From NCBI RefSeq assembly GCF_001746295.1, contig NZ_MJAH01000019.1, positions 104,276-168,275 of the forward strand: DNA of 64,000 nt, given 5' to 3'. Both the position numbers and the translations under genes were made by a program. Each line of letters opens with the position of its first letter. The stretch's first letter is position 1. This document shows positions 15,528 through 23,675 of the stretch, piece after piece. The notes beneath the pieces are model-generated. The model was not told where the DNA came from, ran no database searches, and saw nothing but the letters and a program-made list of their open reading frames with translations. The stretch is from Streptomyces sp. LUP47B (GTDB lineage Bacteria; Actinomycetota; Actinomycetes; Streptomycetales; Streptomycetaceae).

Positions 15528-17918
15528 TCAATCTCTCAGCAGATCGGGCACCCCGTCGCGGTCCGGCTGGTCGCGCTCCGCCGAGACGACCGTCAGCTGC
15601 TGGGTGGCACGGGTCAGGGCGACGTAGAGCACCCGCAGTCCGGCCGGCGACTCGTCGGCGATCTCGGCCGGGGAGACGACGACCGTCGCGTCGTACTCCA
15701 GGCCCTTGGCCTCCAGGCTGCCGAGCGCCACCACCCGGTCGCCGAGTCCGGTGAGCCAGCGGGCGGCTTCCTCCCGGCGGTTCATGGCGACGACGACGCC
15801 CACCGTCCCGTCGACGAGGTCGAGGAGGCGGGCCGCCTCCTCCCGGACGGTCTCTCCCGGCGACTTGCGTGCGACCGTGCCGCGTCCGTTGTTCGTCGTC
15901 ACGAAACGCGGTTGGACGCCGGTGGACCGTACGGCCGAAGGGGCCGTGGAGCCGGGCATGGCGAGGGCCAGCACCTTGGCCGCGAGGTCGGCGATCTCGG
16001 AGGGGTTGCGGTAGTTCACGGTGAGCTGGAAGCGGCGCCGGGGTCGCGTGCCGAGAGCCTCGTCGCGGGCCTCGGCGGCCTCGTCGGGGTCGGACCAGGA
16101 GGACTGCGCCGGGTCTCCTACGACCGTCCAGGTGGCGTGCCGGCCACGGCGGCCGACCATGCGCCACTGCATCGGCGTGAGGTCCTGGGCCTCGTCGACG
16201 ATGACGTGGGCGTACTCGACGCGTTCCTGGGCGAGCCGCTCGGCCCGCTCGCGCTGCGACTCCTCGCGGACCGGCATCAGCTCCTCCAGGCCGGTGAGGT
16301 GGTCGAGCGGATCCAGTTCGCGCCTCTTCCTCGGGCGGGCCGGGGTGCCGAGGACCGCCTGGAGCTCGTCGAGCATGGCGATGTCGTGCACGGAGAGTCC
16401 GTCACGTCTGAGTGAGCGGGCGACCCTGCGGACCTCGCCGGGGTTGAGGATGCGGCGGGCCCAGCGGCCCAGGCGCCGCTCGTCGGCCATGGCGGCGAGG
16501 ACGGCCTTCGGGGTGAGCTCCGGCCACCAGGCGTCGAGGAACTCGATGAAGCTGTCCTCGGAGGTGATGTCCTCGTCGAACGAGGACCGCAGCTCGGCCG
16601 CCAGTTCGGGATCGGTGTGCCGGGTGCCCGCCCCGGACCGCGCCCACAGGGCGTCCAGGAGCAGCTTGCGGGCCCGGGGACGCAGCAGGTTGACGGGTGC
16701 GGTGCCGCTGAGGGCGTTCCGGCGGATGTTCTCCAGCTCGTTCGCCGCCAGCTCGAGCCGGCGCCCGAAGGCGACGACGCGAAGGCGGGTGAGGGGTGTG
16801 GTGGGGGATGCGGTGGAGGTGTCGTCCTCGCCGAAGGCGAGCTGCCCGGAACCGCTGCCCGCGCTGTGGCCTCCCACCTCCAGCGCCCCCCGCGCCGCCT
16901 TCCGCAGCACCTTCAGCATCCGGTACGACCCCTTGGCGCGGGCCACGGCCGGGGAGTCGTACAGGGTGGCCTCGACGCCGTCGACCAGCGAGCCGATGGC
17001 GCGGATGGCGACCTGGCCCTCCTCGCCGAGGGACGGCAGGACACCCTCGGTGTACGCCACGAGCAGCGGGGTGGGCGAGACGATGAGGATGCCGCCCGCG
17101 TAGCGGCGCCGGTCCTGGTAGAGCAGATACGCGGCCCGGTGCAGGGCCACGGCGGTCTTGCCGGTGCCGGGGCCGCCCTCGACGTACGTCACGGACGCGG
17201 CGGGGGCGCGAATGACCATGTCCTGCTCGGCCTGGATGGAGGCGACGATGTCCCGCATGGTGTGGCTGCGGGCCTGTCCCAGCGCGGCCATCAGGGCGCC
17301 GTCGCCGATGACGGGCAGCTCGTGGCCGTCGAGGAAGGCCCTGAGCTCGGGGCGCATCAGGTCGTCCTCGACGCCGAGGACCTTGCGTCCCTTGGAGCGG
17401 ATCACCCGGCGTCGTACGACACGCCCTGGGTCCACCGGAGTGGACCTGTAGAAGGGGGCTGCGGCCGGCGCGCGCCAGTCGATGACCAGCGGCGCGTACT
17501 CGGAGTCCAGGACTCCGATCCGGCCGATGTGCAGGGTCTCCGCGATGTCGGCGGTGCCGTCCTCCCGGACAGCTCCTTCGGCGGGTTCCACGGCGGTGTA
17601 GGCGCCGTCGGGCCCCTTCTTGCCGTCCTTGCCGAGGAGCAGGTCGATCCGGCCGAACAGGAAGTCCTCGAACTCGTTGTTGAGCCGGTTGAGGTGCACA
17701 CCGGCCCGGAAAACCTGGGCGTCCCGCTCGGCGAGAGCGCCCGGTGTGCCGACCTGGCCGCGCTTGGCCGCGTCGTTCATCAGGAACTCCGCCTCGTGGA
17801 TCTTCTCCTCGAGGCGCCGGTAGACCCGGTCCAGATGTTCCTGTTCGACGCCGATCTCGTGGTCCCGAACCGAGTCCTGAACCGAGTCGACCGCGGATGG
17901 TTGAGCCTGAGCGGCCAC
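15528..17918 (-). CDS. HelD-like superfamily 1 helicase (RNA polymerase recycling factor type)
   Basis: 796-aa UvrD/Rep-type ATPase. The N-terminal coiled-coil (EQEHLDRVYRRLEEKIHEAE) is the arm that HelD inserts into RNA polymerase. Walker A is GGPGTGKT (248-255), Walker B is VIVDEAQD, and motif IV-VI features are GDPAQSSW, LTVNYRNPSEI and VLYVALTRATQQL. In actinobacteria such proteins release stalled RNA polymerase, and some (HelR) confer rifamycin tolerance; which subtype this is cannot be decided by eye. The GTG start at 17918 follows a G-rich ribosome site. It is monocistronic, divergent from nothing, and 63 bp past the anti-sigma gene stop. Confidence 0.9.
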   Translation of the reverse strand: MAAQAQPSAVDSVQDSVRDHEIGVEQEHLDRVYRRLEEKIHEAEFLMNDAAKRGQVGTPGALAERDAQVFRAGVHLNRLNNEFEDFLFGRIDLLLGKDGKKGPDGAYTAVEPAEGAVREDGTADIAETLHIGRIGVLDSEYAPLVIDWRAPAAAPFYRSTPVDPGRVVRRRVIRSKGRKVLGVEDDLMRPELRAFLDGHELPVIGDGALMAALGQARSHTMRDIVASIQAEQDMVIRAPAASVTYVEGGPGTGKTAVALHRAAYLLYQDRRRYAGGILIVSPTPLLVAYTEGVLPSLGEEGQVAIRAIGSLVDGVEATLYDSPAVARAKGSYRMLKVLRKAARGALEVGGHSAGSGSGQLAFGEDDTSTASPTTPLTRLRVVAFGRRLELAANELENIRRNALSGTAPVNLLRPRARKLLLDALWARSGAGTRHTDPELAAELRSSFDEDITSEDSFIEFLDAWWPELTPKAVLAAMADERRLGRWARRILNPGEVRRVARSLRRDGLSVHDIAMLDELQAVLGTPARPRKRRELDPLDHLTGLEELMPVREESQRERAERLAQERVEYAHVIVDEAQDLTPMQWRMVGRRGRHATWTVVGDPAQSSWSDPDEAAEARDEALGTRPRRRFQLTVNYRNPSEIADLAAKVLALAMPGSTAPSAVRSTGVQPRFVTTNNGRGTVARKSPGETVREEAARLLDLVDGTVGVVVAMNRREEAARWLTGLGDRVVALGSLEAKGLEYDATVVVSPAEIADESPAGLRVLYVALTRATQQLTVVSAERDQPDRDGVPDLLRD

Positions 17919-17981
17919 CGGGCCCCCTTCTGACGTGCTGGGCAGCCGTCAACCGTACGCGAAGGGGGCCCCGGCGGGAAG

Positions 17982-18809
17982 TTACGCGTCGACCTGGACG
18001 AGCTTCTTGCCGTCGGAGGTGACGACCTCGAAGTGGTCGATCGTGTTCTGGGCCGGTGCGACCGCGCCGCCGATGTAGAGCGGCTGCTTGGATTCCGCGG
18101 TCTTGCCGTTCGGAATGCCGTAGCCCCACTTGCCGACGGACCAGGTGGAGGCCGTCCAGCGCTCGCCGTTGGTGCCGACCGCGATCAAGGAGCACTTGAG
18201 CGGTCCCTTGACGCCCTTGAGCTCCAGGCCGAGCGAGGTGCCCCAGTTCTTCTCCTGCATGGCGACGGTGGCGCTGACGCCGGTGGAGGAGTCCGTCGCG
18301 GACACCTTGTCGCTCATGGAATCGAAGAGTTCCTTCGGGGTGGCCGCGAGGACCTGGTTCTGCTTGGCCCCGCCGCCCGAGTCGCCGCCGCTCGCCGCCA
18401 TCGCGACGAACGGACCGCCGATGATCAGCGCGGCCGCGGCCGCGACCATGTAGAAGCTGCGGCGCCGCTTCTGCGCACGGCGCTCCGCGACCTCGTCCAC
18501 CAGCTTGTTCACGATCCGCGGGCTGGGCTTGGCGGAGAGCGACTCACCGATCGCGGGGGTGCCGGAGCCCGGCAGGTCCGCGAGGGCGGCGAGCATCGGC
18601 TCCATGCCGGCGAGCTCGTCGAGCTGCTGGGCGCACCACTCGCAGGTCGCGAGATGGGCCTCGAAAGCGGTTGCCTCGGCGTCGTCGAGGATCCCGAGGG
18701 CGTAGGCGCCGACGGTCTCATGCTCGTTCGGCACCGGAGATCCCATCATGGAACCTGACATACCCGAACCACCTGTGCCGAATCCCTGGTTACCCCCGTA
18801 CACACTCAT
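17982..18809 (-). CDS. rsuA: Zinc-type anti-sigma factor, probable SigU antagonist
   Basis: 275-aa membrane anti-sigma factor. The N-terminal ZAS domain has HLATCEWCAQQLDEL (H-x3-C-x2-C). A single transmembrane helix follows (YMVAAAAALIIGGPFVAMAA, around residue 145-165), then an extracellular domain ending KLVQVDA. It is expected to hold its sigma factor inactive at the membrane until a signal arrives. The ATG at 18809 overlaps the sigma gene stop by one base (TGATG), so the pair is translationally coupled. The symbol is assigned from the neighbour order known in S. coelicolor. Confidence 0.85.
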   Translation of the reverse strand: MSVYGGNQGFGTGGSGMSGSMMGSPVPNEHETVGAYALGILDDAEATAFEAHLATCEWCAQQLDELAGMEPMLAALADLPGSGTPAIGESLSAKPSPRIVNKLVDEVAERRAQKRRRSFYMVAAAAALIIGGPFVAMAASGGDSGGGAKQNQVLAATPKELFDSMSDKVSATDSSTGVSATVAMQEKNWGTSLGLELKGVKGPLKCSLIAVGTNGERWTASTWSVGKWGYGIPNGKTAESKQPLYIGGAVAPAQNTIDHFEVVTSDGKKLVQVDA

Positions 18810-19384
18810 CACGCCGTCACCCCCCGCTCCTCCAGTGCGAGCTTCATCGACCGCAGGGCGTAGAACACCCGCGAGCGGACGGTTCCGCTGGGAATGCCCA
18901 GGGTCTCGGCCGCCTCGTTGACCGTACGCCCCTTGAAATACGTCTCGACGAGTACCTCCCGGTGGGCGGGGGTCAGGTCGTCCAACGCATCCGACAGCGT
19001 CATCAACCACAGCGCCTTGTCGATCTCGTCCTCCGCGGGGATGACCTCCAGCGGCGACGGATCGACCTCCTGCGGCCGGGCCTGCCGGCTGCGGTGGCCG
19101 TCGATGACGATGCGCCGGGCGACCGTCACCAGCCAGGGGCGTACCGATCCGGTCGCTCGATTGAGCTGTCCGGCGTTCTTCCAGGCACGGATGAGCGTCT
19201 CCTGCACCACGTCCTCGGCTCTCTGGCGGTCACCCGCAACCAACCGAAGGACATACGCAAGGAGAGGCCCGGCGTGCTCCCTGTAAAGGGCACGCATCAG
19301 CTCCTCATCAGGTTCCGAGGGCTGGGACATGCGATGTCGGGCCCTCGATCCACGTTCATTGGCCACGACGGAATCCTTGCGCAC
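18809..19384 (-). CDS. sigU: ECF RNA polymerase sigma factor, SigU-like
   Basis: Extracytoplasmic-function sigma factor, 191 aa. Region 2 is LYREHAGPLLAYVLRLV with QRAEDVVQETLIRAWK. Region 4 is LTPAHREVLVETYFKGRTVN and ends with the HTH IPSGTVRSRVFYALRSMK. I use the GTG at 19384 (VRKDSVVANERG) because GGAGG lies 6 nt upstream. The ATG at 19330 would cut a plausible N-terminus. It directs transcription of its regulon once released from the coupled anti-sigma factor. In S. coelicolor unrestrained SigU blocks aerial growth. The 265-bp gap upstream (19385-19649) holds its promoter but no gene. Confidence 0.88.
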   Translation of the reverse strand: MRKDSVVANERGSRARHRMSQPSEPDEELMRALYREHAGPLLAYVLRLVAGDRQRAEDVVQETLIRAWKNAGQLNRATGSVRPWLVTVARRIVIDGHRSRQARPQEVDPSPLEVIPAEDEIDKALWLMTLSDALDDLTPAHREVLVETYFKGRTVNEAAETLGIPSGTVRSRVFYALRSMKLALEERGVTA

Positions 19385-19649
19385 GCCCACCTCCGAAGTC
19401 CCGGGGTTCCCCCAGTCGGTCGCTCGACTACGGGTACGGACGGGAGGGGTGGGGTGTTCAAAGTGCGACGACAGTTTTCTTCTGAGTGACGTGACGAGAC
19501 AGGACATGCGCGCACATTCCCGCCGCGCGATCTTTACATTTCCACCACACAGGCAAGATCACGACTACCGCCCGTGAGGTTGAGCGAGTAAACGACGTGT
19601 AATCGAAATCACTTCGACAGGCCCTCCACAGAAGGGACATAACGAACAG

Positions 19650-20282
19650 TCAGGTGCGCGAGAGAGCCGCTCGCCTCCGATGCCGGGCCACTCTTTCGCG
19701 GTTCCCACAGACCTCACTGGAGCACCAGCGCCTCCTGCGCCCCCGTGACGTATCCAGATAGACGATGGGGCAGTTGTCCCCTTCGCACTCTCTGATCGCC
19801 GCCCTTGCGACGGGGTCCGTCAGCAGCCCTACGGCGTCCCTGGCGATGGCCCCGAGCAGTGCCGCGCAGCCGGGCGGACCGTCCAACTCGCGCACCAGCG
19901 CGCCGTCCTCGTCCCGCACCGCGCGCGGGGCCGGAGGTGCGGCCCGGGCCACGTCGTTGACGTGGGCGAGCGCGAGGTCGTAGCCGTGTCCGGACGCGAG
20001 GTCGTATCCGTGTCCCGGCGCGAGGCCGTAGCCGTGTCCGGGCGCTCCTCGCACCAACTGGCCGATGCTGCCGCGCAGTTCCCGGAAGCCGACGAGCCAG
20101 GAGGGGTCGGCGTGCGTCAGGTCGGTCCCGTCCGGCACCAGCCCCGAACCGACGATCCAGGCGCACAGCACCTCCGTCGAGTCGAGGCGTTCCTCGGGGT
20201 GGGTGGTCGCGAGGAGGTCGAGGCTGATCCGTCCGGCGTCGAACCGCAGTTCGTACGCGACCGTGGCCATACCCAGTGCCAT
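19650..20282 (-). CDS. CGNR zinc-finger (ABATE domain) transcriptional regulator
   Basis: 210-aa protein with an N-terminal ABATE-type stress-response domain (LATTHPEERLDSTEVLCAWI) and the C-terminal CGNR zinc finger (CEGDNCPIVYLDTS, WCSSEVCGNRERVARHR). The four Cys that would bind zinc are all present. An odd insert lies in the middle: PGHGYGLAPGHGYDLASGHG, three near-identical 8-residue repeats. The ligand and targets are unknown. It is divergent from the DUF1772 gene. Confidence 0.85.
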   Translation of the reverse strand: MALGMATVAYELRFDAGRISLDLLATTHPEERLDSTEVLCAWIVGSGLVPDGTDLTHADPSWLVGFRELRGSIGQLVRGAPGHGYGLAPGHGYDLASGHGYDLALAHVNDVARAAPPAPRAVRDEDGALVRELDGPPGCAALLGAIARDAVGLLTDPVARAAIRECEGDNCPIVYLDTSRGRRRRWCSSEVCGNRERVARHRRRAALSRT

Positions 20283-20494
20283 GTGCCTGTCACCGCCTAG
20301 GGTGCCCCGGTCGTAAGGGGTCGGTGAGGTGCTTCGCGGCTGTTCCGGGGCTCCCTCTTACAGTGCCCTCCCGTTCTCGCCGCCGGAACCCCTCGTACCG
20401 GGCGCGGTGCCTGGACCCGGTGCCTGGACGCGCACGTATGCGGCGGCGCGTCTCGGCCATGTCGGCGCGAGGGGCGGGGCCCTTGACTGAAGAC

Positions 20495-20992
20495 ATGACA
20501 CAGAGCAGCAGGAGCGACGGATTCGGCCTCAGCCGATTCGTACTGGGCGCGGCCACGGTGACCACGGGCCTGATCGCCGGTGCCTTCTACGTCTTCGCGT
20601 GCGCCGTCATGCCGGGCCTGGCGCGCAGCGACGACCGCGTCTACGTCACCGTGATGCGCGACATCAACGAGGTCATCCAGAACCCGGTGTTCTTCCTGAG
20701 CTTCCTGGGCGCACCGGCCCTCACGGCGGTGGCGGCCTGGCAGGCCCGGGGAAGCCGGCACCGGCGGTGGGTGTGGGCGGCCCTGGCGGCCTCCGCCCTG
20801 GCGTTCCTGGTCACCGTCGTCTTCAACGTCCCCCTCAACGACCACCTCGCGCGGGACGGCGACCCCGGCGCACTGCGCGACGAGTTCGAAGATCCCTGGG
20901 TGGCATGGAACGTGGTGCGGGCGCTGCTGCTGACGGTGGCGCTGGGCCTCCTGGTGAAGGCCACGGGCAGCCGTGCCGCGAGGGTCGACTAG
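20495..20992 (+). CDS. DUF1772 (anthrone oxygenase-like) membrane protein
   Basis: 165-aa integral membrane protein with four predicted helices (FVLGAATVTTGLIAGAFYVF, PVFFLSFLGAPALTAVAAW, WAALAASALAFLVTVVFNV, VVRALLLTVALGLLVKA). It has the family motifs GLARSDDRVYVTVMRDIN and NVPLNDHLA. Family members are poorly characterised; some act on polyketide anthrones. The start at ATG 20495 is chosen by homology to the family N-terminus, and the ribosome site is weak. Confidence 0.78.
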   Translation: MTQSSRSDGFGLSRFVLGAATVTTGLIAGAFYVFACAVMPGLARSDDRVYVTVMRDINEVIQNPVFFLSFLGAPALTAVAAWQARGSRHRRWVWAALAASALAFLVTVVFNVPLNDHLARDGDPGALRDEFEDPWVAWNVVRALLLTVALGLLVKATGSRAARVD

Positions 20993-21070
20993 CCGGCCAG
21001 CGCCTCGGCGGGCAGCGTTCGCCGGCTGAGGAGCGGGGTCCGGTGCGTGTTGTGGTGGTCCGCCGGCCGG

Positions 21071-21345
21071 GGGCTGCGGAGTACTGGCCGAGGGGCTGGG
21101 AGTGCCCGGCCCGGGGCCGGGAGTGCCCGGCCGGGGGCTGCGGAGTACTGGCCGAGGGGCTGGGAGCGCCCGGCCCGGGGCTGGGCGTACCGGCCCAGGG
21201 GCCGGGAGTGCCCCGCCCGGGGCCGGGAGTACCGGCCTAGGGGCCGGGAGTACGGCCCAGGCCGAGAGTGCCCGCTGAGGGCTGCGGGTCCCCGGCCCGG
21301 TGCTGGGAGTACTGGCCGAGGACTGCGCGTACCGGCCGACGACCC
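21071..21345. repeat. Degenerate 21-bp minisatellite
   Basis: About 13 tandem units with consensus near GGGCYGGGAGTRCCCGGCC plus 2 nt. Examples are gggctgcggagtactggccg at 21071 and gggccgggagtgcccggccg shortly after. Units are 20-22 bp, several with a central AGTACT or AGTGCC. They fill the otherwise gene-free 549-bp gap 20993-21541 between the DUF1772 gene and the sensor kinase. The multiple-of-three period keeps frames open on both strands and produces spurious ORFs. Confidence 0.85.
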
Positions 21346-21541
21346 TCGTACTGGAAGTCCTTGGGCTTTCGAGGAACCCTCTGCCACCGGGCGCCACATT
21401 CACCGGGCTACACTGTCCGGCCCTGCCCTGCCGTGCCGTGTGGTGCGGATGCCGGACGGGTCGTAGCGAACGGGCCGGCGGCCCGCGGGCCGTGGCCCGG
21501 TCCTCAAGTCGCTCAGCGCTGGACCCGCCGAATCGTGGGGG

Positions 21542-22816
21542 ATGATGGAAGACCAAGCAGCCCGTGCACCATCGGGCTCTGCATCCCCCACCCCGACGGA
21601 CCTCGCACGCACGAGTCCGGTGTCCGCTGCGACCGCCCGGCTCCGCCGGCTGTCGCGGTGGTGGGAATCACGCCCCACCGCCACCAGGGACCGCGAGTTC
21701 GCGCTCGTCTTCACGGTGCTGTCGTTCGCGGCGCCGCTGTCGCGGATCGGGGCAGAACTCGGCGCCCTTACCGCCCACGGCGCGTCCGGCGGAAGCGTGC
21801 TGGTGACCTTGGGGCAGACCCTGCCGCTCGCGGTGCGCACCCGGTGGCCGACCGCCTGTCTCGCGGTGGTGGGGATCTCGTTCGCGGTCCACCAGTCCCT
21901 CGGCTACCCGCCGACCTTCGGCAGCCTCGGGCTGTACATCGCGCTGTACTCGGTGGGTGCCCACCAGGAACCCCTCCCGCGGGTCGTACCACTGATGGCG
22001 ACGGGCGGATACGCGGTCCTCTGCGCCGTCCTGTACACGTTGGATTCGCCCAACGGCTTGACCGACTATCTGGTCTACTACGTGGCTCTGACGGCGATGT
22101 GGGCCCTGGGCGTCCTGGTCCGCGAGCGGCGGGTACGCGAGGCCGAGCGCCGGCTCCTGTCCGCGCAGGCGGCCATCGCCGTGGAGCGCAGCCGCATGGC
22201 CCGGGAGTTGCACGACGTGGTAACCCACCATGTGACCGCGATGGTGGTGCAGGCCGGCGCGGCGCAGTACGTCACCGAGTCGCCGGACCGCGTCAACGAG
22301 GCCCTCGTCGCCATCAACGGCACCGGCCGCCGCGCGCTGGCCGAACTCCGGTTCCTGCTCGGCGTGCTGGAGGCGACCGGCGATTCGGCGTCCCGGACGC
22401 CGCTGCCGGGCCGGGTGCCCGACCTGGTGGAGCAGACACGAGCGGGCGGCCAGCCGATCCGGCTGGTCGAGGACGGAGAACAGCCGGACATGGCCATAGG
22501 TGCCCACCTCACGGCGTATCGCGTCGTGCAGGAATCCCTGACGAACGCTGTGAAGTACGCCGCGGGCCAACGAACGCTGGTACGGCTCGCGCACACCCCC
22601 GGCTGGACGGACGTCGAGGTCACCACCGCCGGGACGGCCGACGGCGCGCCCTCGTTCGCCGCCCTCCGCAACGACGCCCCGCAGGTCTCGGGAGGCCGGG
22701 GCCTGACCGGGCTGCGGGAACGGGTGGAGATGGTGGGCGGCGAGTTCGCGGCAGGGCCCCGCCCCGAGGGCGGGTTCCGCGTGTACGCACGCATCCCCAC
22801 GGGAGGTACCGCGTGA
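21542..22816 (+). CDS. Two-component sensor histidine kinase (NarL-partner type)
   Basis: 424-aa membrane kinase of the HPK7/HisKA_3 class. About four to five N-terminal membrane helices cover residues 50-195. The dimerisation/phospho-acceptor segment is MARELHDVVTHHV with His224. The ATP-binding domain has the N box LTNAVKYAAG and G box GGRGLTGLRERVEMVGG. It phosphorylates the response regulator encoded next, whose GTG overlaps its stop by 4 bp. The stimulus is unknown. The second ATG (21545) is equally possible as start. Confidence 0.92.
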   Translation: MMEDQAARAPSGSASPTPTDLARTSPVSAATARLRRLSRWWESRPTATRDREFALVFTVLSFAAPLSRIGAELGALTAHGASGGSVLVTLGQTLPLAVRTRWPTACLAVVGISFAVHQSLGYPPTFGSLGLYIALYSVGAHQEPLPRVVPLMATGGYAVLCAVLYTLDSPNGLTDYLVYYVALTAMWALGVLVRERRVREAERRLLSAQAAIAVERSRMARELHDVVTHHVTAMVVQAGAAQYVTESPDRVNEALVAINGTGRRALAELRFLLGVLEATGDSASRTPLPGRVPDLVEQTRAGGQPIRLVEDGEQPDMAIGAHLTAYRVVQESLTNAVKYAAGQRTLVRLAHTPGWTDVEVTTAGTADGAPSFAALRNDAPQVSGGRGLTGLRERVEMVGGEFAAGPRPEGGFRVYARIPTGGTA

Positions 22817-23505
22817 GTGTTCCGCCCGCCGTGATCAGGGTGCTGGTCTGCGAGGACCAGGCCCTCGTACGCACCGGCTTCGTCACGATCCTCTCCGCCC
22901 AGCCCGACATGGAGGTCGTGGGGGAGGCCGTGGACGGCCGAGCGGCGATCCGGAGCGCGGAGGAGCTGAAGCCGGACGTCGTCGTCATGGACATTCGCAT
23001 GCCCCTGCTCGACGGAATCGAGGCCACCCGCCACCTGGCGGGCCCCGATTCCCTCAGCCCCGCGAAGATCCTGGTCGTCACCACCTTCAACGTCGACGAG
23101 TACGTGTACGAGGCCCTCCGCGCCGGTGCCAGCGGCTTCATGCTGAAGGACGCCGCACCGCCCGAACTGATCAACGCGGTACGCACCGTTGCCCGCGGTG
23201 AGTCCCTCCTGGCCCCCGCCGTCACCCGCGCACTGATCGGCCGCTTCGCCGAACGCCTACGCCCCTCCGCCGCCTCCGCGTCCCCCGAACGCGACCGCCT
23301 CAAGGTCCTCGCCCCCCGCGAGCACGAGGTCCTCCTCCTCATCAGTGAGGGCCTGTCCAACGCCGAGATAGCCACCGAGTTGGTCCTCAGCCCTGAGACC
23401 GTGAAGACCTACGTCTCCCGCATCCTCACCAAACTGAACCTCCGCGACCGCGTCCAGGCGGTGGTCCTGGCGTATCGGGCGGGGTTGGCGGGGCGCGGGG
23501 ACTGA
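22813..23505 (+). CDS. NarL/LuxR-family response regulator
   Basis: 230-aa regulator. The receiver domain has acidic CEDQ, phospho-acceptor Asp60 in VVVMDIRMPLLDG and Lys in GFMLKDAAP. The C-terminal LuxR HTH is LAPREHEVLLLISEGLSNAE followed by SPETVKTYVSRILTKL. The GTG start is translationally coupled to the kinase gene. Its likely target is itself and/or the adjacent peptidase gene, whose upstream region has dyads. Confidence 0.93.
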   Translation: MSVPPAVIRVLVCEDQALVRTGFVTILSAQPDMEVVGEAVDGRAAIRSAEELKPDVVVMDIRMPLLDGIEATRHLAGPDSLSPAKILVVTTFNVDEYVYEALRAGASGFMLKDAAPPELINAVRTVARGESLLAPAVTRALIGRFAERLRPSAASASPERDRLKVLAPREHEVLLLISEGLSNAEIATELVLSPETVKTYVSRILTKLNLRDRVQAVVLAYRAGLAGRGD

Positions 23506-23602
23506 GCCCGACTCGAACCTCGTTGTCCTCGAAAGCGTTGTCCCCCGAGCGAGCTACACGATGTGTCCACCCAGGGGTGAAGTGCGGCACCGGTGCTCTC
23601 TT

Positions 23603-23647
23603 GTTGACTCTGTGACTGTCAACGCAGCGATCGGACCAGCGGTCCGA
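23603..23647. promoter_or_regulatory. Two inverted repeats upstream of the TAP-like peptidase
   Basis: GTTGAC-N9-GTCAAC (23603-23623) and TCGGACC-AGC-GGTCCGA (23631-23647) lie 28-73 nt before the peptidase ATG. They are candidate regulator sites, possibly for the adjacent response regulator. The 170-bp gap has no gene. Confidence 0.35.
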
Positions 23648-23675
23648 CCGCGCCGAGCAGCAGGAGGGCAACACC

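Noticed and set aside
20297..21556. Long minus-strand frame of 419 codons
   Set aside because: It is antisense to the DUF1772 gene and continues through the 21-bp minisatellite, whose 3n period keeps frames open; composition is repetitive Pro/Ala/Arg.
23510..23575. tRNA-like sequence on the minus strand (TAGCTCGCTCGG ... GGTTCGAGTC)
   Set aside because: A T-loop-like GGTTCGAGTC and a D-arm-like TAGCTC are present, but the T-stem does not pair, no acceptor stem is found and the anticodon arm is not credible.
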